Origin: Acinetobacter lwoffii
Lineage (GTDB): Bacteria; Pseudomonadota; Gammaproteobacteria; Pseudomonadales; Moraxellaceae
Direction: 5' to 3'
NCBI GenBank assembly: GCA_013530545.1
Contig: SPVA01000043.1
Coordinates: forward strand, 1-64,000
Length of the DNA: 64,000 nucleotides
The notes below the pieces were generated by a model, which was not told where the DNA came from, searched no databases, and saw only the letters and a program-made list of their open reading frames with translations. Each line of letters starts with the position of its first letter. Position 1 is the first letter of the stretch. A program made the translations under genes and the position numbers. Shown here in pieces: positions 1-10,469 of this stretch.

Positions 1-14
1 TAAGGAGATCACTG

Positions 15-986
15 ATGACTGAAAATACTCAACTGAATCAAAAACAGTACGGTCGCCCGGAAGACGAACGCATTATTCCGTTTATGAAGATTGCGATGCC
101 TGCGGCATTGTTTTCAATCCTCTTAACCGTTGCGAGTATCTTCTTTATTGCTACTAAAGGCCTGAACCTCGGTTTGGACTTTACCGGTGGTGTGGCAGCC
201 GAGCTGAACTATACCAATCCGGTCAAACCTGAAGATGTCTCCAAGGCATTGAACCAGGCAGGCTTTAATGATGCTGTGGTTCAGACTTTAGGTTCTGAAC
301 GTGATCTGATGGTGCGTATGCCGGTTCAGGAAGATATCGAAGCTGAAGACTTGACCAAGGCTGTTACAGCAGCGGTTCAACTGCCAAATAATGCGGCAGA
401 AGTACCCAAGGTCGATGTCGTCGGTGGACAGGTCGGTAACGAGCTCTATGTCCGTTCTGGTGGTGCTGTGGCATTGGCACTCCTGCTGATGCTGGTCTAT
501 GTCACTATCCGCTTTGAGTTCAAGCTGGCCATGGGTGCCGTGTTGTCACTATTCCATGACATTATCGTCACCCTCGGGATTTTTGCGATGATGCAGTGGC
601 CATTTGACCTCACTGTACTTGCGGCACTCCTTGCAATCATCGGTTTCTCACTGAACGATAATATCGTGGTCTCTGACCGTATCCGTGAGAACTTCCGTAA
701 GATTCGTGGTGCAGAACCGGTCGAGATTATCAACATTGCCCTGACTGAAACCTTGCGTCGTACCATTCATACTTCCATGACTTTATTACTGGTTGTGGTT
801 GCGATGATGGTTATGGGCGGTGATGGCCTGAAATGGTTCTCGATCGCGATGTTTGTCGGTGTTTTTGTTGGTACCTATTCTTCAATTTATATCGGTACAG
901 CCTTTGCCTTGTGGCGTGGTCTGAACCGTCAGGACTTTATTGTTCAGGTGAAGCCAGAATTTGAAGATGAGAACCAGATTCCATAA
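15..986 (+). CDS. secF: Protein translocase subunit SecF
   Basis: This 323-aa inner-membrane protein partners SecD in the SecDF complex, which uses the proton gradient to help pull secreted proteins through SecYEG. The N-terminal membrane segment (about residues 28-47) is followed by the SecF signature GLDFTGG near residue 53, a periplasmic domain, and five membrane segments in the C-terminal half, including the conserved SLNDNIVVSDRIREN stretch. The ATG is preceded by TAAGGAG; that TAA at 1-3 is probably the stop of secD, which would lie just outside the window. Length and order of domains are normal for the family. Confidence 0.97.
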   Translation: MTENTQLNQKQYGRPEDERIIPFMKIAMPAALFSILLTVASIFFIATKGLNLGLDFTGGVAAELNYTNPVKPEDVSKALNQAGFNDAVVQTLGSERDLMVRMPVQEDIEAEDLTKAVTAAVQLPNNAAEVPKVDVVGGQVGNELYVRSGGAVALALLLMLVYVTIRFEFKLAMGAVLSLFHDIIVTLGIFAMMQWPFDLTVLAALLAIIGFSLNDNIVVSDRIRENFRKIRGAEPVEIINIALTETLRRTIHTSMTLLLVVVAMMVMGGDGLKWFSIAMFVGVFVGTYSSIYIGTAFALWRGLNRQDFIVQVKPEFEDENQIP

Positions 987-1009
987 TCTGTTCTGTTTCA
1001 TGTTCATCG

Positions 1010-1035
1010 TTCAGCCCGTCTTATGATGGGCTGAA
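1010..1035. terminator. Hairpin between secF and the convergent regulator gene
   Basis: A perfect 8-bp inverted repeat (TTCAGCCC / GGGCTGAA) with a 10-base loop lies between two convergent genes, followed on the plus strand by TTATTTCT. It overlaps the stop codon of the minus-strand gene and probably ends secF transcription. Confidence 0.5.
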
Positions 1036-1694
1036 TTATTTCTGCCGTTTGAATATATGGCAGTGGGAATAATCGCAATGACTGGATGGATTTTCTCAAT
1101 ATCGGTTTTTTGGAAAATCACCTGTCGATGTTCATCTAGGCTTTGGAATTCATAATGATCTTGAGCTTCGCTCACCAACTGCAAAATGAGCTGCAGGCCA
1201 TTAACCAGATACACACAGAGTATGCCTGCAGTGGATAACTCGGCCTGTTTGTCACAGATCAGCCACCAGCCCGGTTTTAAGCTGGGAAAATAATACGGCC
1301 CTGCTACCTGAATTGCATAATGCTGTGCTTGCAGATGAAAAATATCCTGATTGAATGAAAATGCAGAATCTATAGGAATAAGTGCAAATGCCTGCTGTTG
1401 CACCACCTGCATCTGAAATAATACGCCTTGCTCTGGAATTGGAGCTAATTCAACTTTTGGCTCAGCCGACTGATCTAAAATAAGAGTATCCAGACCCAGT
1501 TGTTGTTCCAGTTCCCTTGCTGCCTTCTCCCCGATCTGGCGTTTGCTATTCAGCAATTGCGCAATATATGAAGCAGATAAGCCAAAATGTTCACAGATCT
1601 CTTTGCCGGTTTTAAATTGCTGCGTCTCGATCAGCAGATCAATCACCTTGGCCAGATTATTCCGTCTACGTTCAAATATTTCGGTCGCACTCAT
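1011..1694 (-). CDS. XRE-type transcriptional regulator with a degenerate S24-like C-terminal domain
   Basis: The 227-aa protein begins with a lambda-repressor-type helix-turn-helix (about residues 18-66, with GKEICEHFGLSASYIAQLLN as recognition region). The C-terminal half (about 100-215) has the spacing of the LexA/CI peptidase fold, including a VAGPYYFPSLKPGWWLI segment at the place where active members carry G-D/N-S-M-x-P. The serine nucleophile is absent there, so self-cleavage is not expected. It is a single gene convergent with secF, and its target and signal are not visible. The ATG lacks a clear Shine-Dalgarno sequence. The DNA-binding call is solid; the S24 relationship is inference. 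Confidence 0.75.
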   Translation of the reverse strand: MSATEIFERRRNNLAKVIDLLIETQQFKTGKEICEHFGLSASYIAQLLNSKRQIGEKAARELEQQLGLDTLILDQSAEPKVELAPIPEQGVLFQMQVVQQQAFALIPIDSAFSFNQDIFHLQAQHYAIQVAGPYYFPSLKPGWWLICDKQAELSTAGILCVYLVNGLQLILQLVSEAQDHYEFQSLDEHRQVIFQKTDIEKIHPVIAIIPTAIYSNGRNNSAHHKTG

Positions 1695-1745
1695 CTTGGG
1701 TTTCTGGTCTATTTTTTATGCATGTGATTCAAATACCTTACAATA

Positions 1746-1776
1746 AAAAAGCCCGCAATTAAATTACAGGCTTTTT
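1746..1776 (-). terminator. Terminator downstream of relA
   Basis: Arms AAAAAGCCCGCAATT and AATTACAGGCTTTTT pair with two mismatches. On the minus strand the hairpin ends in a T run, so it fits the end of the cysM-relA transcript; on the plus strand it is nearly symmetrical. Confidence 0.8.
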
Positions 1777-1794
1777 AAACTTACATAAGGGGAA

Positions 1795-4093
1795 TTAAGT
1801 ACCCTGCACCAGACGGCGTGCACTGATAATTCCCGGTTGCTGCTCAAGACGGGCCAGCAGTTTGGAAAGTTGTGCCAGACCTTTGACTTCAATCAGCAGC
1901 TTCATATTGGCAATACCGTCTGCTTCCGAAATGGTATTCACCTGACGGATATTGATCTGATCCGAGAAAATTACCTGGGTCAGATCTTTGAGCAACCCAC
2001 GTCGATCATAAGCTTCCACTACAATCTGTACGCTCTGACCGCGAGTCGGCTGCATTTCCCAATCAGCTTCTACAGCACGTTCAGGCTCTTGAGTGATCAT
2101 GCGAACATAGTCCGGACAAGCGACCTTATGAATGCTCACTCCACGATTCAGAGTGATATAGCCAGCGATCGACTCACCATGCACCGGTTGGCAACACTGC
2201 GCGACATGCAGCTCTACGTTATCCAGACCGTCGATCAGAATCCCGTGCGCTGACAGTGTATGACTGGCACGCGGATTCAAGGCAGGTTTTAGCACCAGTT
2301 CAGGTTCATCCTGATCCAGATGCATGTGACGGTTCACCTGATTAATCAGGGCATGCAGGCTGATATCGCCATTGACCAGATTGACCAGAATGTCATCACC
2401 GGTTTTGACATTGAAGTGGTTGCAATAATCACTCAGATCAATCGATTTCGGGTGAATTGCCAGACGTGACAATTCTTTGTTCAGTACTTCACGGCCGACT
2501 TCCAGGTTCTTGCTACGATCCTGCTGACGGAACCAGTGACGCAACTTATCTCTTGCCCGGGCTGTCTTGATATAACCCAGTGAATTAACCAGCCAGTCCC
2601 GATTCGGTTCCCGGTCTTTTTTGGTCAGAATTTCAACCTGTTCACCGGTTTTCAGGGTGTAGGTCAGCGGCACATAGCGCTGATTTACCCGGGCGGCATA
2701 GCACTTGTTACCGACTTCGGTATGCACATGATAAGCAAAGTCGAGCACGGTCGAATCACGTGGTAGCTCTTTGATATCGCCATCACGACTAAACACATAG
2801 ATCTTTTCGAAGCCTTCAAAATCTTGAATATGCTCAAAATTCTCTATTTCATCTTCAGATTCTTTATGTGCACTGCTTTCATTACGTTCTTGATAATGCT
2901 CAAGTACCGCACGTAAGGAATGCAGACGAGCGATCTGTGGTTTTCGCGCCTTCTTTATAATTAAAGTGTGAACACACCCCAAGTTCAGCTTCGTCATGCA
3001 TTGCATGAGTACGAATCTGCACTTCAAGTGACTTATTCTCGGCAATCACCGCAGTATGTAAAGAACGATAACCATTGGCTTTCGGATTGGTAATATAGTC
3101 ATCAAACTGATGCGGAATGTGGCGCCAGATCTGATGCACAATACCTAAAGTGTGGTAACACTCCGGTACACTTTTCACCAGTACCCGTAGCGCACGAATA
3201 TCATAGAGCTGGTCAAAGCTCAGGTTCTTGCTTTTCATTTTTCGATAAATCGAATAAATGTGTTTCACCCGGCCATTAATTTCAGCTTCGATGCCATGCT
3301 CAGCCAATTCATTGCGTAATTTATCAATCACAAACTGAATATACTGTTCACGCTCCAGACGCTTTTCATTCAGTAAGGAAGCAATTTCTTTATAACGTTC
3401 CGGCGCAAGATAACGGAAAGCCAGATCTTCCAGCTCCCACTTCAACTGAGCAATGCCCAAGCGGTGTGCCAGTGGCGAGTAAATGGTCAGAATTTCTCGG
3501 GCCACCCGTTCCTGACGCTCACGCGAGGAATTGGCCAGTTCACGCAAGGCATAGGTACGTTCGGCCAGCTTGACCAGAACGACACGTACATCTTCGGTGA
3601 CCGAGATCAGCATTTTGTAAATGCCAGACAGATGTTCACGCTGGTTATTATTGAAATGATCTTCCAGGCGTTTATTTTTTTCGATCAGCTCAGACAGCTT
3701 ACCCATGGCAAGCGTACCTTTGACCAGGCTATGCACCTGTTCGCCGAACTGTTCCAATACTTCACTGAGTGGCATGACGCCTTCACGAACAGCACGATAC
3801 AGCATGGCTGCGGACAAAGTATCTTCATCGACATGCAGATGCGCCAGAATATCCGCCATCTCAATACCAGTATAAAAGGTATTGGAGCGGTGCTGAACCG
3901 TACTTTGCAGCTCTCTTTCTAATGTTAAGTGGGCGACTTCTTCGAGCTGCGTTAAAGGTGCGCCATCTAATATGCCACGAACCCGATCCAACCACTCAGT
4001 CAGATCCTGGTGTGCTTGTTCGGCATGTTCTACAGTCGTCTCCTGTGACAACTCATTGAGTCGTCCAGGGAGTTGCTCACGTACTGTGACCAT
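1795..4093 (-). pseudogene. relA: relA, (p)ppGpp synthetase I, interrupted by a frameshift
   Basis: RelA makes (p)ppGpp on stalled ribosomes. Here the gene is in two frames. The upstream frame (4093 down to 2900, 397 aa) holds the inactive HD-like domain and the whole synthetase domain, with YDIRALRVLV, NPKANGYRSLHTAV and the RelA-type EVQIRT motif, then ends in a short out-of-frame tail after KTTDRS. The downstream frame (to 1795) continues with RLHSLRAVLEHY, the TGS domain (YVFSRDGDIKELP), a zinc-finger/CC region (AQCCQPVHGESIAGY) and a C-terminal ACT domain. The frames meet around 2925-2937, and the total length is not a multiple of three. Start ATG follows AGGAG. It is last in the cysM-exonuclease-rlmD-relA gene run. 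Either a real mutation, giving a synthetase without ribosome-sensing domains, or an assembly error. Confidence 0.9.
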
Positions 4094-4125
4094 ACCCGTC
4101 TCCTACTTTTAAAAACATCATTTCT

Positions 4126-5514
4126 TTAATCGTTTATTTGATTTTCTTTTTCGAACAATGCGATTGATTCAACATGTCCAGTATGTGTAAACATATCCAT
4201 CACGCCCGCTTGGGTGAGACGATAGCCCTGTTGTACCAAGAGTCCTGCATCTCTGGCGAGTGTCGCAGGATTACATGACACATAAACGATTCTTTTTGCT
4301 CCAAACTGAGGGATATAATGCATCACTTCTTCTGCCCCGGCACGTGGCGGGTCGATTAATAATGCATCAAAACCTTGATTTGCCCAAGTGTGGTGCGAGA
4401 AATCTTTGGTTAAATCTTGTGAATAGAACGCTATTTGTGCAATACCATTGTTTTTGGCATTTTCCGCACCACGTCGAACCATTTCATCACTTCCCTCGAC
4501 CGCAATCACCTGACCCGACGCACCAACACAGCGCGCCAGCGGCAAAGAAAAGTTTCCTAATCCACAAAACAGATCCAGAACCCGTTCACCCTGTTGTAGC
4601 TGAAGCAAATCACATGCCAATCGTACCATTTGCGGATTGATGCTTGAATTTACCTGGGTAAAGTCCAGAGGATTAAAGCCGAATTTCACATCAAAGTCAT
4701 CAAGACCATAGTGTAAGCGTGCAGATGCTTCTGGAGCATCTATTCGCGAGAGCGTTTCTTTGCCGGCAAGCTGCAGATACAGTTGCCAGCCTTTCTGTAA
4801 CGTAAATTCGCGCAATTGGTTGACATCATCGGCAGATAATTTTGCAGTTTCACGCACCAGCAGTGCAATGTCCTGATCGCCCATGGCCAATTCTATATGA
4901 CCGATGTCGGCCTTACCATTGAGACCTTGCAGCAATTGTTTAAGACGTGTAACCGAGCCAAACTCATGATCCAAGATCATACAGCGATCAATCGGCGTGA
5001 GTTTGTTGGACTGATTTTCACGAAAGCCCACCACCAGCTGATCCTTGGAAGGCAGATAACGCACACCAATCCGGGCTTTACGGCGATAATCTTCACGTTG
5101 TGAACGTAAAGGTGGTAGCCATTGATCCGGCTGGATTCCAGCAAAATGCTGAAGATGTGACTTTAAGACATTCTGTTTCAAATCAATCTGGGCATCTGGC
5201 ACGATATGCTGCATATTGCAGCCGCCACAAGACCCAAAATGCGGGCAGATGGGTTCCACGCGAATTTCAGAAGCATCGCTCAACAATTCAAGACTGTCGG
5301 CTTCTTCGAGTTTCTTAACTTCGCGGGTAATGCGGGCACGCACGGTTTCACCCGGCAAGGCATAACGGATAAAGACTTTCTTGCCATGTTTATGCTGCGG
5401 ATGATCCGGATGTGAACCATAATGAGCGATGCCACGTCCCTCATGCGATAGTGACTCAACCTGAAAAATATACTCGGGTTGCTGGGTAGGACGTGCTTGT
5501 GCTCGATGTTTCAT
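4126..5514 (-). CDS. rlmD: 23S rRNA (uracil(1939)-C(5))-methyltransferase RlmD
   Basis: RlmD methylates U1939 of 23S rRNA with S-adenosylmethionine. The 462-aa protein shows the N-terminal TRAM domain (about 15-80), an iron-sulfur cluster motif [10 protein letters not shown] near residue 88 with a further cysteine in DRCMIL, the SAM-binding [14 protein letters not shown] motif, DPPRAG, and the catalytic cysteine in [12 protein letters not shown]. These are the marks of the RlmD/RumA branch rather than TrmA. It lies 32 bp upstream of relA and 6 bp downstream of the exonuclease gene, so all are probably cotranscribed. Confidence 0.97.
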   Translation of the reverse strand: MKHRAQARPTQQPEYIFQVESLSHEGRGIAHYGSHPDHPQHKHGKKVFIRYALPGETVRARITREVKKLEEADSLELLSDASEIRVEPICPHFGSCGGCNMQHIVPDAQIDLKQNVLKSHLQHFAGIQPDQWLPPLRSQREDYRRKARIGVRYLPSKDQLVVGFRENQSNKLTPIDRCMILDHEFGSVTRLKQLLQGLNGKADIGHIELAMGDQDIALLVRETAKLSADDVNQLREFTLQKGWQLYLQLAGKETLSRIDAPEASARLHYGLDDFDVKFGFNPLDFTQVNSSINPQMVRLACDLLQLQQGERVLDLFCGLGNFSLPLARCVGASGQVIAVEGSDEMVRRGAENAKNNGIAQIAFYSQDLTKDFSHHTWANQGFDALLIDPPRAGAEEVMHYIPQFGAKRIVYVSCNPATLARDAGLLVQQGYRLTQAGVMDMFTHTGHVESIALFEKENQIND

Positions 5515-5520
5515 GAAAAC

Positions 5521-6339
5521 CTAGGGTGTGGAGATGGGAAAATCAAATTGGGTAAATTCAGTTCGTTGCGAAGTCTCACGCCAAACTGATAAAAAGTCCG
5601 CATGCTGCGGTTGAGTATGCAAATATTGAATCGTGCTTTGCAGCAGATGCTGATAATCTGGCAGTAACAGTTGGCCTTTTAACAGCAACCAGCGGATATA
5701 CACCAGCCAGGTATTCAGGACATCACCTTCACAATAAGACGTCAATTCGGTCCATTGCTGATTGCGGACATATTCCGGAACCCGATAAGCTCCGTCACCG
5801 CGCTTGCCTGGATAGCCCAACAAATGTGCAACATCGTCCAGCTTCTGGAAATGACGAGCATGAAACATGGCCATCACATCCATCAGGTCGACATGACGAT
5901 GATGGTAACGATTCTGGTAGTTATTATAACGCTTTTGCGTATCAATTTCGCCCTGATCGAACAGACTCGGTGCAGAGAGCCCATGATACATGGCGCGGTA
6001 TAAAATTACTGGTAAATCAAACTGTGAGCCATTCCAACTCACTAGAGTCGGATGTCGCTTGTCAAAAATGGACAAGAATTTTTTCAAAATTTCTGCTTCA
6101 GAATGCTGTTCCTGGCTAAACGAAAACAGCTTCATGCCCTGCTCATCCATCCATAAACCGGAAATACAGACGATTTCATGCAGTGGTAAACGCTGAAAAT
6201 CCGAGCCTGAATCCTGACGGCGTAATTTGGTCAGGGCCTGATCCAGATCTGCCTCGGGCAGGTCCAGACCAAACAGATGCGCGCCTGATTTGAGATCGGT
6301 TTGGGTTTCAATATCGAAAGTTAAAACAGGCAGGCGCAT
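5521..6339 (-). CDS. Predicted 3'-5' exonuclease of the PolB-exonuclease-like family
   Basis: The 272-aa protein carries the DEDD exonuclease acidic motifs: FDIET at residues 9-13, WNGSQFD in the middle and YCEGDVLNTW near residue 207. The arrangement matches the stand-alone PolB exonuclease-like family (PF10108). Substrate and biological role are unknown. It sits tightly between cysM and rlmD in the same direction (6-bp gap to rlmD). Confidence 0.85.
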   Translation of the reverse strand: MRLPVLTFDIETQTDLKSGAHLFGLDLPEADLDQALTKLRRQDSGSDFQRLPLHEIVCISGLWMDEQGMKLFSFSQEQHSEAEILKKFLSIFDKRHPTLVSWNGSQFDLPVILYRAMYHGLSAPSLFDQGEIDTQKRYNNYQNRYHHRHVDLMDVMAMFHARHFQKLDDVAHLLGYPGKRGDGAYRVPEYVRNQQWTELTSYCEGDVLNTWLVYIRWLLLKGQLLLPDYQHLLQSTIQYLHTQPQHADFLSVWRETSQRTEFTQFDFPISTP

Positions 6340-6357
6340 AAAACAGTGCTCAAATAA

Positions 6358-7287
6358 TTATTCAGAATCTTGTACAGAGAATAACCCTGTAGACAAGTAA
6401 CGGTCACCACGGTCACAGATAATACACACAATCACTGCATCCGGATGTTCTTCCGCCAGTTTAATCGACGCCCACACTGCCCCACCAGAAGAGGTTCCGG
6501 CACTGATGCCTTCTTTCTGTGCCAGCTTGCGCATGATTTTTTCAGCTTCGATTTGTGGAATATCAATAATGCGATCCACGCGACTGCGGTCGAAAATGGT
6601 TGGCAGATATTCTTCTGGCCAGCGACGGATTCCGGCAATGCTTGAACCATCAGATGGCTGTAAACCAACGATCTGAATATCAGGATTCATTTCTTTCAGA
6701 TATTTTGACACCCCCATGATGGTGCCGGTGGTCCCCATTGAGCTGACAAAATGGGTAATCTTGCCACCGGTTTGCTGCCAGATTTCTGGACCCGTGGTCA
6801 GGTAATGCGCTTCAACATTGTCCGGATTTCCAAACTGATTCAGCACCAGCCCCACGCCATCATTCTGCATTTGAGCAGCAAGATCACGTGCACCTTCCAT
6901 GCCCTGCTCTTTGGTCACTTCAATCAGCTCGGCACCATAAGCACGCATCGCATCCTTACGTTCCTGACTCATATTGTTCGGCATGATCAGCTTCATTTTA
7001 TAGCCACGCATTGCTGCGACCATCGCCAATGCAATCCCCGTATTTCCGCTCGTTGCCTCAATCAGGGTGTCACCCGGTTTGATCTGCCCACGCTTCTCGG
7101 CCTGCATGATCATATTATAGGCCGGACGGTCTTTGACCGAACCTGCTGGGTTATTGCCTTCGAGTTTCGCGAGTACTGTAGCTTGAGTGTGACTTGCCAG
7201 ACGCTGTAAACGCACCAGCGGCGTTTTGCCTACATAATGGTCTAACAAAAATTCATCTGCTTGAAAATCAGGGATGGTATTACTCAT
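6358..7287 (-). CDS. cysM: Cysteine synthase B (O-acetylserine sulfhydrylase)
   Basis: CysM is a PLP enzyme that makes L-cysteine from O-acetylserine and sulfide or thiosulfate. The PLP lysine is in the NPAGSVKDRPA motif, the substrate loop is TSGNTGIALA, and the phosphate-binding loop is SSMGTTGTIMG followed later by GTSSGG. The proposed start is the ATG at 7287, preceded by AGGTG; an in-frame GTG three codons upstream has no better signal. It is the first gene of a minus-strand run with the exonuclease, rlmD and relA. Length (309 aa) fits the B-type enzyme. Confidence 0.93.
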   Translation of the reverse strand: MSNTIPDFQADEFLLDHYVGKTPLVRLQRLASHTQATVLAKLEGNNPAGSVKDRPAYNMIMQAEKRGQIKPGDTLIEATSGNTGIALAMVAAMRGYKMKLIMPNNMSQERKDAMRAYGAELIEVTKEQGMEGARDLAAQMQNDGVGLVLNQFGNPDNVEAHYLTTGPEIWQQTGGKITHFVSSMGTTGTIMGVSKYLKEMNPDIQIVGLQPSDGSSIAGIRRWPEEYLPTIFDRSRVDRIIDIPQIEAEKIMRKLAQKEGISAGTSSGGAVWASIKLAEEHPDAVIVCIICDRGDRYLSTGLFSVQDSE

Positions 7288-7649
7288 TATTTGCACCTAT
7301 ATCGAGGTGCGGCTATTGTATGAAAAAATGCTTTTCCCTGCACCCATTTAGCAAGGCTTTTTCAGAAAACTCACTAAAACTCACACACTATCAAGCCATA
7401 AACTACATTTCCCGATAATTTAGCCAGGTGAAGCAGCTCGCTAATGAAGATGAAAATACTATTTCAGTCTGGCACTTTTACAGATTGAAATTTCGTGCGT
7501 CTTAGTCTTGCTGTACCTGAGCAAAATTAACTGAAATCTCTTGTATTTTTAACTGCTAATCCGAAGCTTTATAAAAATTATGCTTAAATTTTAACTGTCG
7601 ATTTAAAGCATGCTAATATGCCAGGCATAAAGAAAATACTGCTTAAATC
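7288..7649. other. Divergent intergenic region cysM / gacS
   Basis: The 362 AT-rich bases between the divergent cysM and gacS starts hold no convincing gene. They must contain both promoters; only the extended -10 near gacS at 7611-7619 is recognisable. Confidence 0.6.
7611..7619 (+). promoter_or_regulatory. Putative extended -10 promoter of gacS
   Basis: TGCTAATAT matches the extended -10 pattern TG-N-TAtaAT and lies 31 bases upstream of the gacS ATG. No good -35 hexamer is seen, as expected for extended -10 promoters. Confidence 0.4.
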
Positions 7650-10457
7650 ATGTCAACGATCAACAAAAAGCTGTTTAAACGCCTACACTTAAATCATGCC
7701 TATGGACAGCTGATTGCGCTGATTTTTGTGCCGATTACCATTTTGGCCTGTGTCGGTGCCATGCTGGTGTTGACTGAGACCTCGAATGCCGCACGTGCCC
7801 AGCAGAAGCAGATGGCCATTGCGATTCTCACCCGTTTTCAAGGCACCTCAGAATATGCACTGGATATCTTGAATCTGTATCCATGGCAATATGACCAGGC
7901 TCACAACGCCATGCAGAACATGCTGAATGAAAAGCATCTGGTTCGGGCAGCAGTTCTGGATGAAAATGGCAAGAACCGTTTGGGCATTGGTTTTCAGGAA
8001 CAGGCGCCTTGGCCAGAATTTGAGAAAAGCGGCAATTTTGTTGGTCCGATTCTGCATCAAGATAATCATATCTATGCCATTAAAGTGAATGAAAACACTT
8101 TTTCTACCGGCTGGCTGGCGATCGAACTGGATAACCAGCCGCTAGCAATTGCCCGTTACCGAGTACTGATCGTACTGATTGCGACCGGATTACTGACCTT
8201 ATTATTGTTATTACTTTGCTTGAATTTCTACTCACGGCGCTGGATCGCCCCAATGTATGAGATTCGCATGCAATTGCAACGCCTGAATGCCGATACCCTC
8301 GGCCAGCATATGGTGATTAACAGCACCGGCGAGCTGCGTTTATTGCAACGTGATATCGCCAATGTGGTGAAACGTTTGCATTTCAGCTTTCTGGAACTGC
8401 GTGAACATACCGAACAGACCGAAGACGATTTACGCCGCACCCTCGACACTTTAGAAGTCCAGAATATTACCTATCGTCAGGCACGCGACCAGGCGATCTC
8501 GGCCAACCAGGCCAAGTCGGTGTTTCTGGCCAATATTTCCCATGAATTGCGCACCCCGCTGAACAGTATTGATGGTTTTATTCATCTGTTGTTACGTCAG
8601 GGCAATCTCAGCAACGAGCAGAGCCTGTATTTGCAGACCATTCGTAAGTCTTCGGCGCATTTGCTGGCACTGATCAATGATGTTCTGGATTTTTCCAAAA
8701 TTGATGCCGGCAAACTGGAACTGGAAACGGCACCTTTTGATCTGGAAGAAGCGATTTTTGATGTGATGGACATGTTGTCACCTCTGGCAGCACAAAAACA
8801 TATTGATATGGCCTTCTATTATGCAGATGGTGTGCCAAAACACATTATTGGTGATGCGCTACGATTTAAACAGATTCTGACCAACCTGATTTCCAATGCG
8901 ATCAAATTCACTCCGGATGGAGAAATCATTGTCCGGGCACGCATGGAACATGATGGAATGGATCAGTGTGTGCTGCATTTTAGTGTACAGGATAGCGGCA
9001 TTGGCCTGAGTGGTACCGACCGTAAAAAGCTGTTTGAGTCCTTCTCGCAGGGTGATACCTCGGTGACCCGTCAGTTTGGCGGTACCGGTCTTGGTCTGGC
9101 AATTTCCAAACAGCTGGTCAGCCTGATGCATGGCCAGATTGGTTTTGAAGACAATCAGGAACGTGCTCCAACCGAAAAAGGCTCTACTTTCTGGTTTACT
9201 GCCCAGTTCCTGGTCGATGAAGATACCGTGATTGAGCATCCAGATTTTAGCGAATTGACCGTGGTGTCTTATCTTGCACATCCGGCAACTGCGAATGTGC
9301 TGCGGCATTATCTGGAAAATTATCAGGTTAAACATATTGAATGTGCATCAATTCTGGATCTGTTTAGCCGTCTGAATCATTTACAGAATAGCGAAAATAC
9401 CTGGCTGATCGTCGATCATAGTGGTGACAGTGAAGTCTTGTTACGCGAAATCCGTTCACGTTATCAGGGTCATCTGGCTGTCTATGGTTATCAGATGCAA
9501 CTGGATCCAAGCATGCTCAATGACCATCGTGCCCGTGCCCTGCATCAGCCACTCAGCCGCAGCGCGCTGATTCAGTTACTCGGCAATCAGCCGGTCTTCG
9601 ACCAGGAACAGCATGAAGAATTTAATGGTCAAGGCCTGCATATTCTGGCCGTGGATGATCACTTACCCAACCTGATTGTTCTGGAAGCATTGCTGGGTGA
9701 ACTCAATGTCACTACGACCAAAGCCCTCAGCGGGCAGGAAGCGATCGATATTATTCAGCGCCGTTATGAACAGGAACAGCCAGCATTTGATCTGGTCTTT
9801 ATGGACATTCAGATGCCAGTCATGTCGGGGATCGATACCACCCGTGCTATTCGCTCGCTGGAATCGACCTTTGAAAATCATAGCCGCCTGCCGATTATTG
9901 CACTGACGGCGCATGCACTTTCTGATGAAAAACATAAACTGCTGCAAAACGGCATGGATGATTATGTCACCAAGCCGATCCAGATCGAGCAGATTATCCA
10001 AATTTTGACGCACTGGACCACCGAGCATTTTAAACGGATTCCGGTACTGGAACGTGCCAATGTGATTGATGCTCTGGATCCAAATATTCTGGACTGGCAG
10101 CAAAGCCTGCAACTGGCAGCCAATAAGGAAGATCTGGCGGTAGATCTGTTACGCATGCTGGTGGACAGCTTTGCGGATGAACTCGATGAAATGCAGCAAC
10201 TGATTGAACTGGAAGATTTCCCACAACTGGAACATGTGCTGCATCGTTTATACGGCGCGACCCGCTATGTCGGTGCACCGACTTTACAGAAAGTCACCGG
10301 TGGCTTTGAACAGTTCGTTTCAACCCTGCGCAAAGAACGCCGTAAGGCCGATGAAAACTTTGTTCAGGACGTGCTGAAATATTTTGATGAACTCAAAGCC
10401 GTGGTTGAACAGGTTGAACAGGCTGCCCAGCAAATTTTGAAGCAACATTTGAATTAA
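7650..10457 (+). CDS. gacS: Hybrid sensor histidine kinase GacS/BarA
   Basis: This 935-aa membrane kinase is the sensor of the GacS/GacA system, a global regulator of secondary metabolism, motility and virulence. Domains in order: membrane helix (about 19-42), periplasmic region, second helix (about 174-195), HAMP, a histidine kinase with phosphoacceptor His298 in NISHELRTPLNS, ATPase boxes ending DTSVTRQFGGTGLGLAIS, a receiver with Asp719 in FMDIQMPVMSG, and an HPt domain with His865 in LHRLYGATRYVG. This tripartite plan is that of GacS/BarA. It is a single gene; the cognate gacA is not in the window. The ATG has only a weak ribosome-binding site. Confidence 0.93.
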   Translation: MSTINKKLFKRLHLNHAYGQLIALIFVPITILACVGAMLVLTETSNAARAQQKQMAIAILTRFQGTSEYALDILNLYPWQYDQAHNAMQNMLNEKHLVRAAVLDENGKNRLGIGFQEQAPWPEFEKSGNFVGPILHQDNHIYAIKVNENTFSTGWLAIELDNQPLAIARYRVLIVLIATGLLTLLLLLLCLNFYSRRWIAPMYEIRMQLQRLNADTLGQHMVINSTGELRLLQRDIANVVKRLHFSFLELREHTEQTEDDLRRTLDTLEVQNITYRQARDQAISANQAKSVFLANISHELRTPLNSIDGFIHLLLRQGNLSNEQSLYLQTIRKSSAHLLALINDVLDFSKIDAGKLELETAPFDLEEAIFDVMDMLSPLAAQKHIDMAFYYADGVPKHIIGDALRFKQILTNLISNAIKFTPDGEIIVRARMEHDGMDQCVLHFSVQDSGIGLSGTDRKKLFESFSQGDTSVTRQFGGTGLGLAISKQLVSLMHGQIGFEDNQERAPTEKGSTFWFTAQFLVDEDTVIEHPDFSELTVVSYLAHPATANVLRHYLENYQVKHIECASILDLFSRLNHLQNSENTWLIVDHSGDSEVLLREIRSRYQGHLAVYGYQMQLDPSMLNDHRARALHQPLSRSALIQLLGNQPVFDQEQHEEFNGQGLHILAVDDHLPNLIVLEALLGELNVTTTKALSGQEAIDIIQRRYEQEQPAFDLVFMDIQMPVMSGIDTTRAIRSLESTFENHSRLPIIALTAHALSDEKHKLLQNGMDDYVTKPIQIEQIIQILTHWTTEHFKRIPVLERANVIDALDPNILDWQQSLQLAANKEDLAVDLLRMLVDSFADELDEMQQLIELEDFPQLEHVLHRLYGATRYVGAPTLQKVTGGFEQFVSTLRKERRKADENFVQDVLKYFDELKAVVEQVEQAAQQILKQHLN

Positions 10458-10469
10458 ACCTCTGAAGTG

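Noticed and set aside
3464-3922. 152-codon plus-strand ORF inside relA
   Set aside because: Shadow of the conserved synthetase region on the other strand; composition shows no protein-like motif.
8859-10278. Several long minus-strand ORFs inside gacS
   Set aside because: They mirror a well-conserved plus-strand kinase gene and show no family features or ribosome-binding sites.
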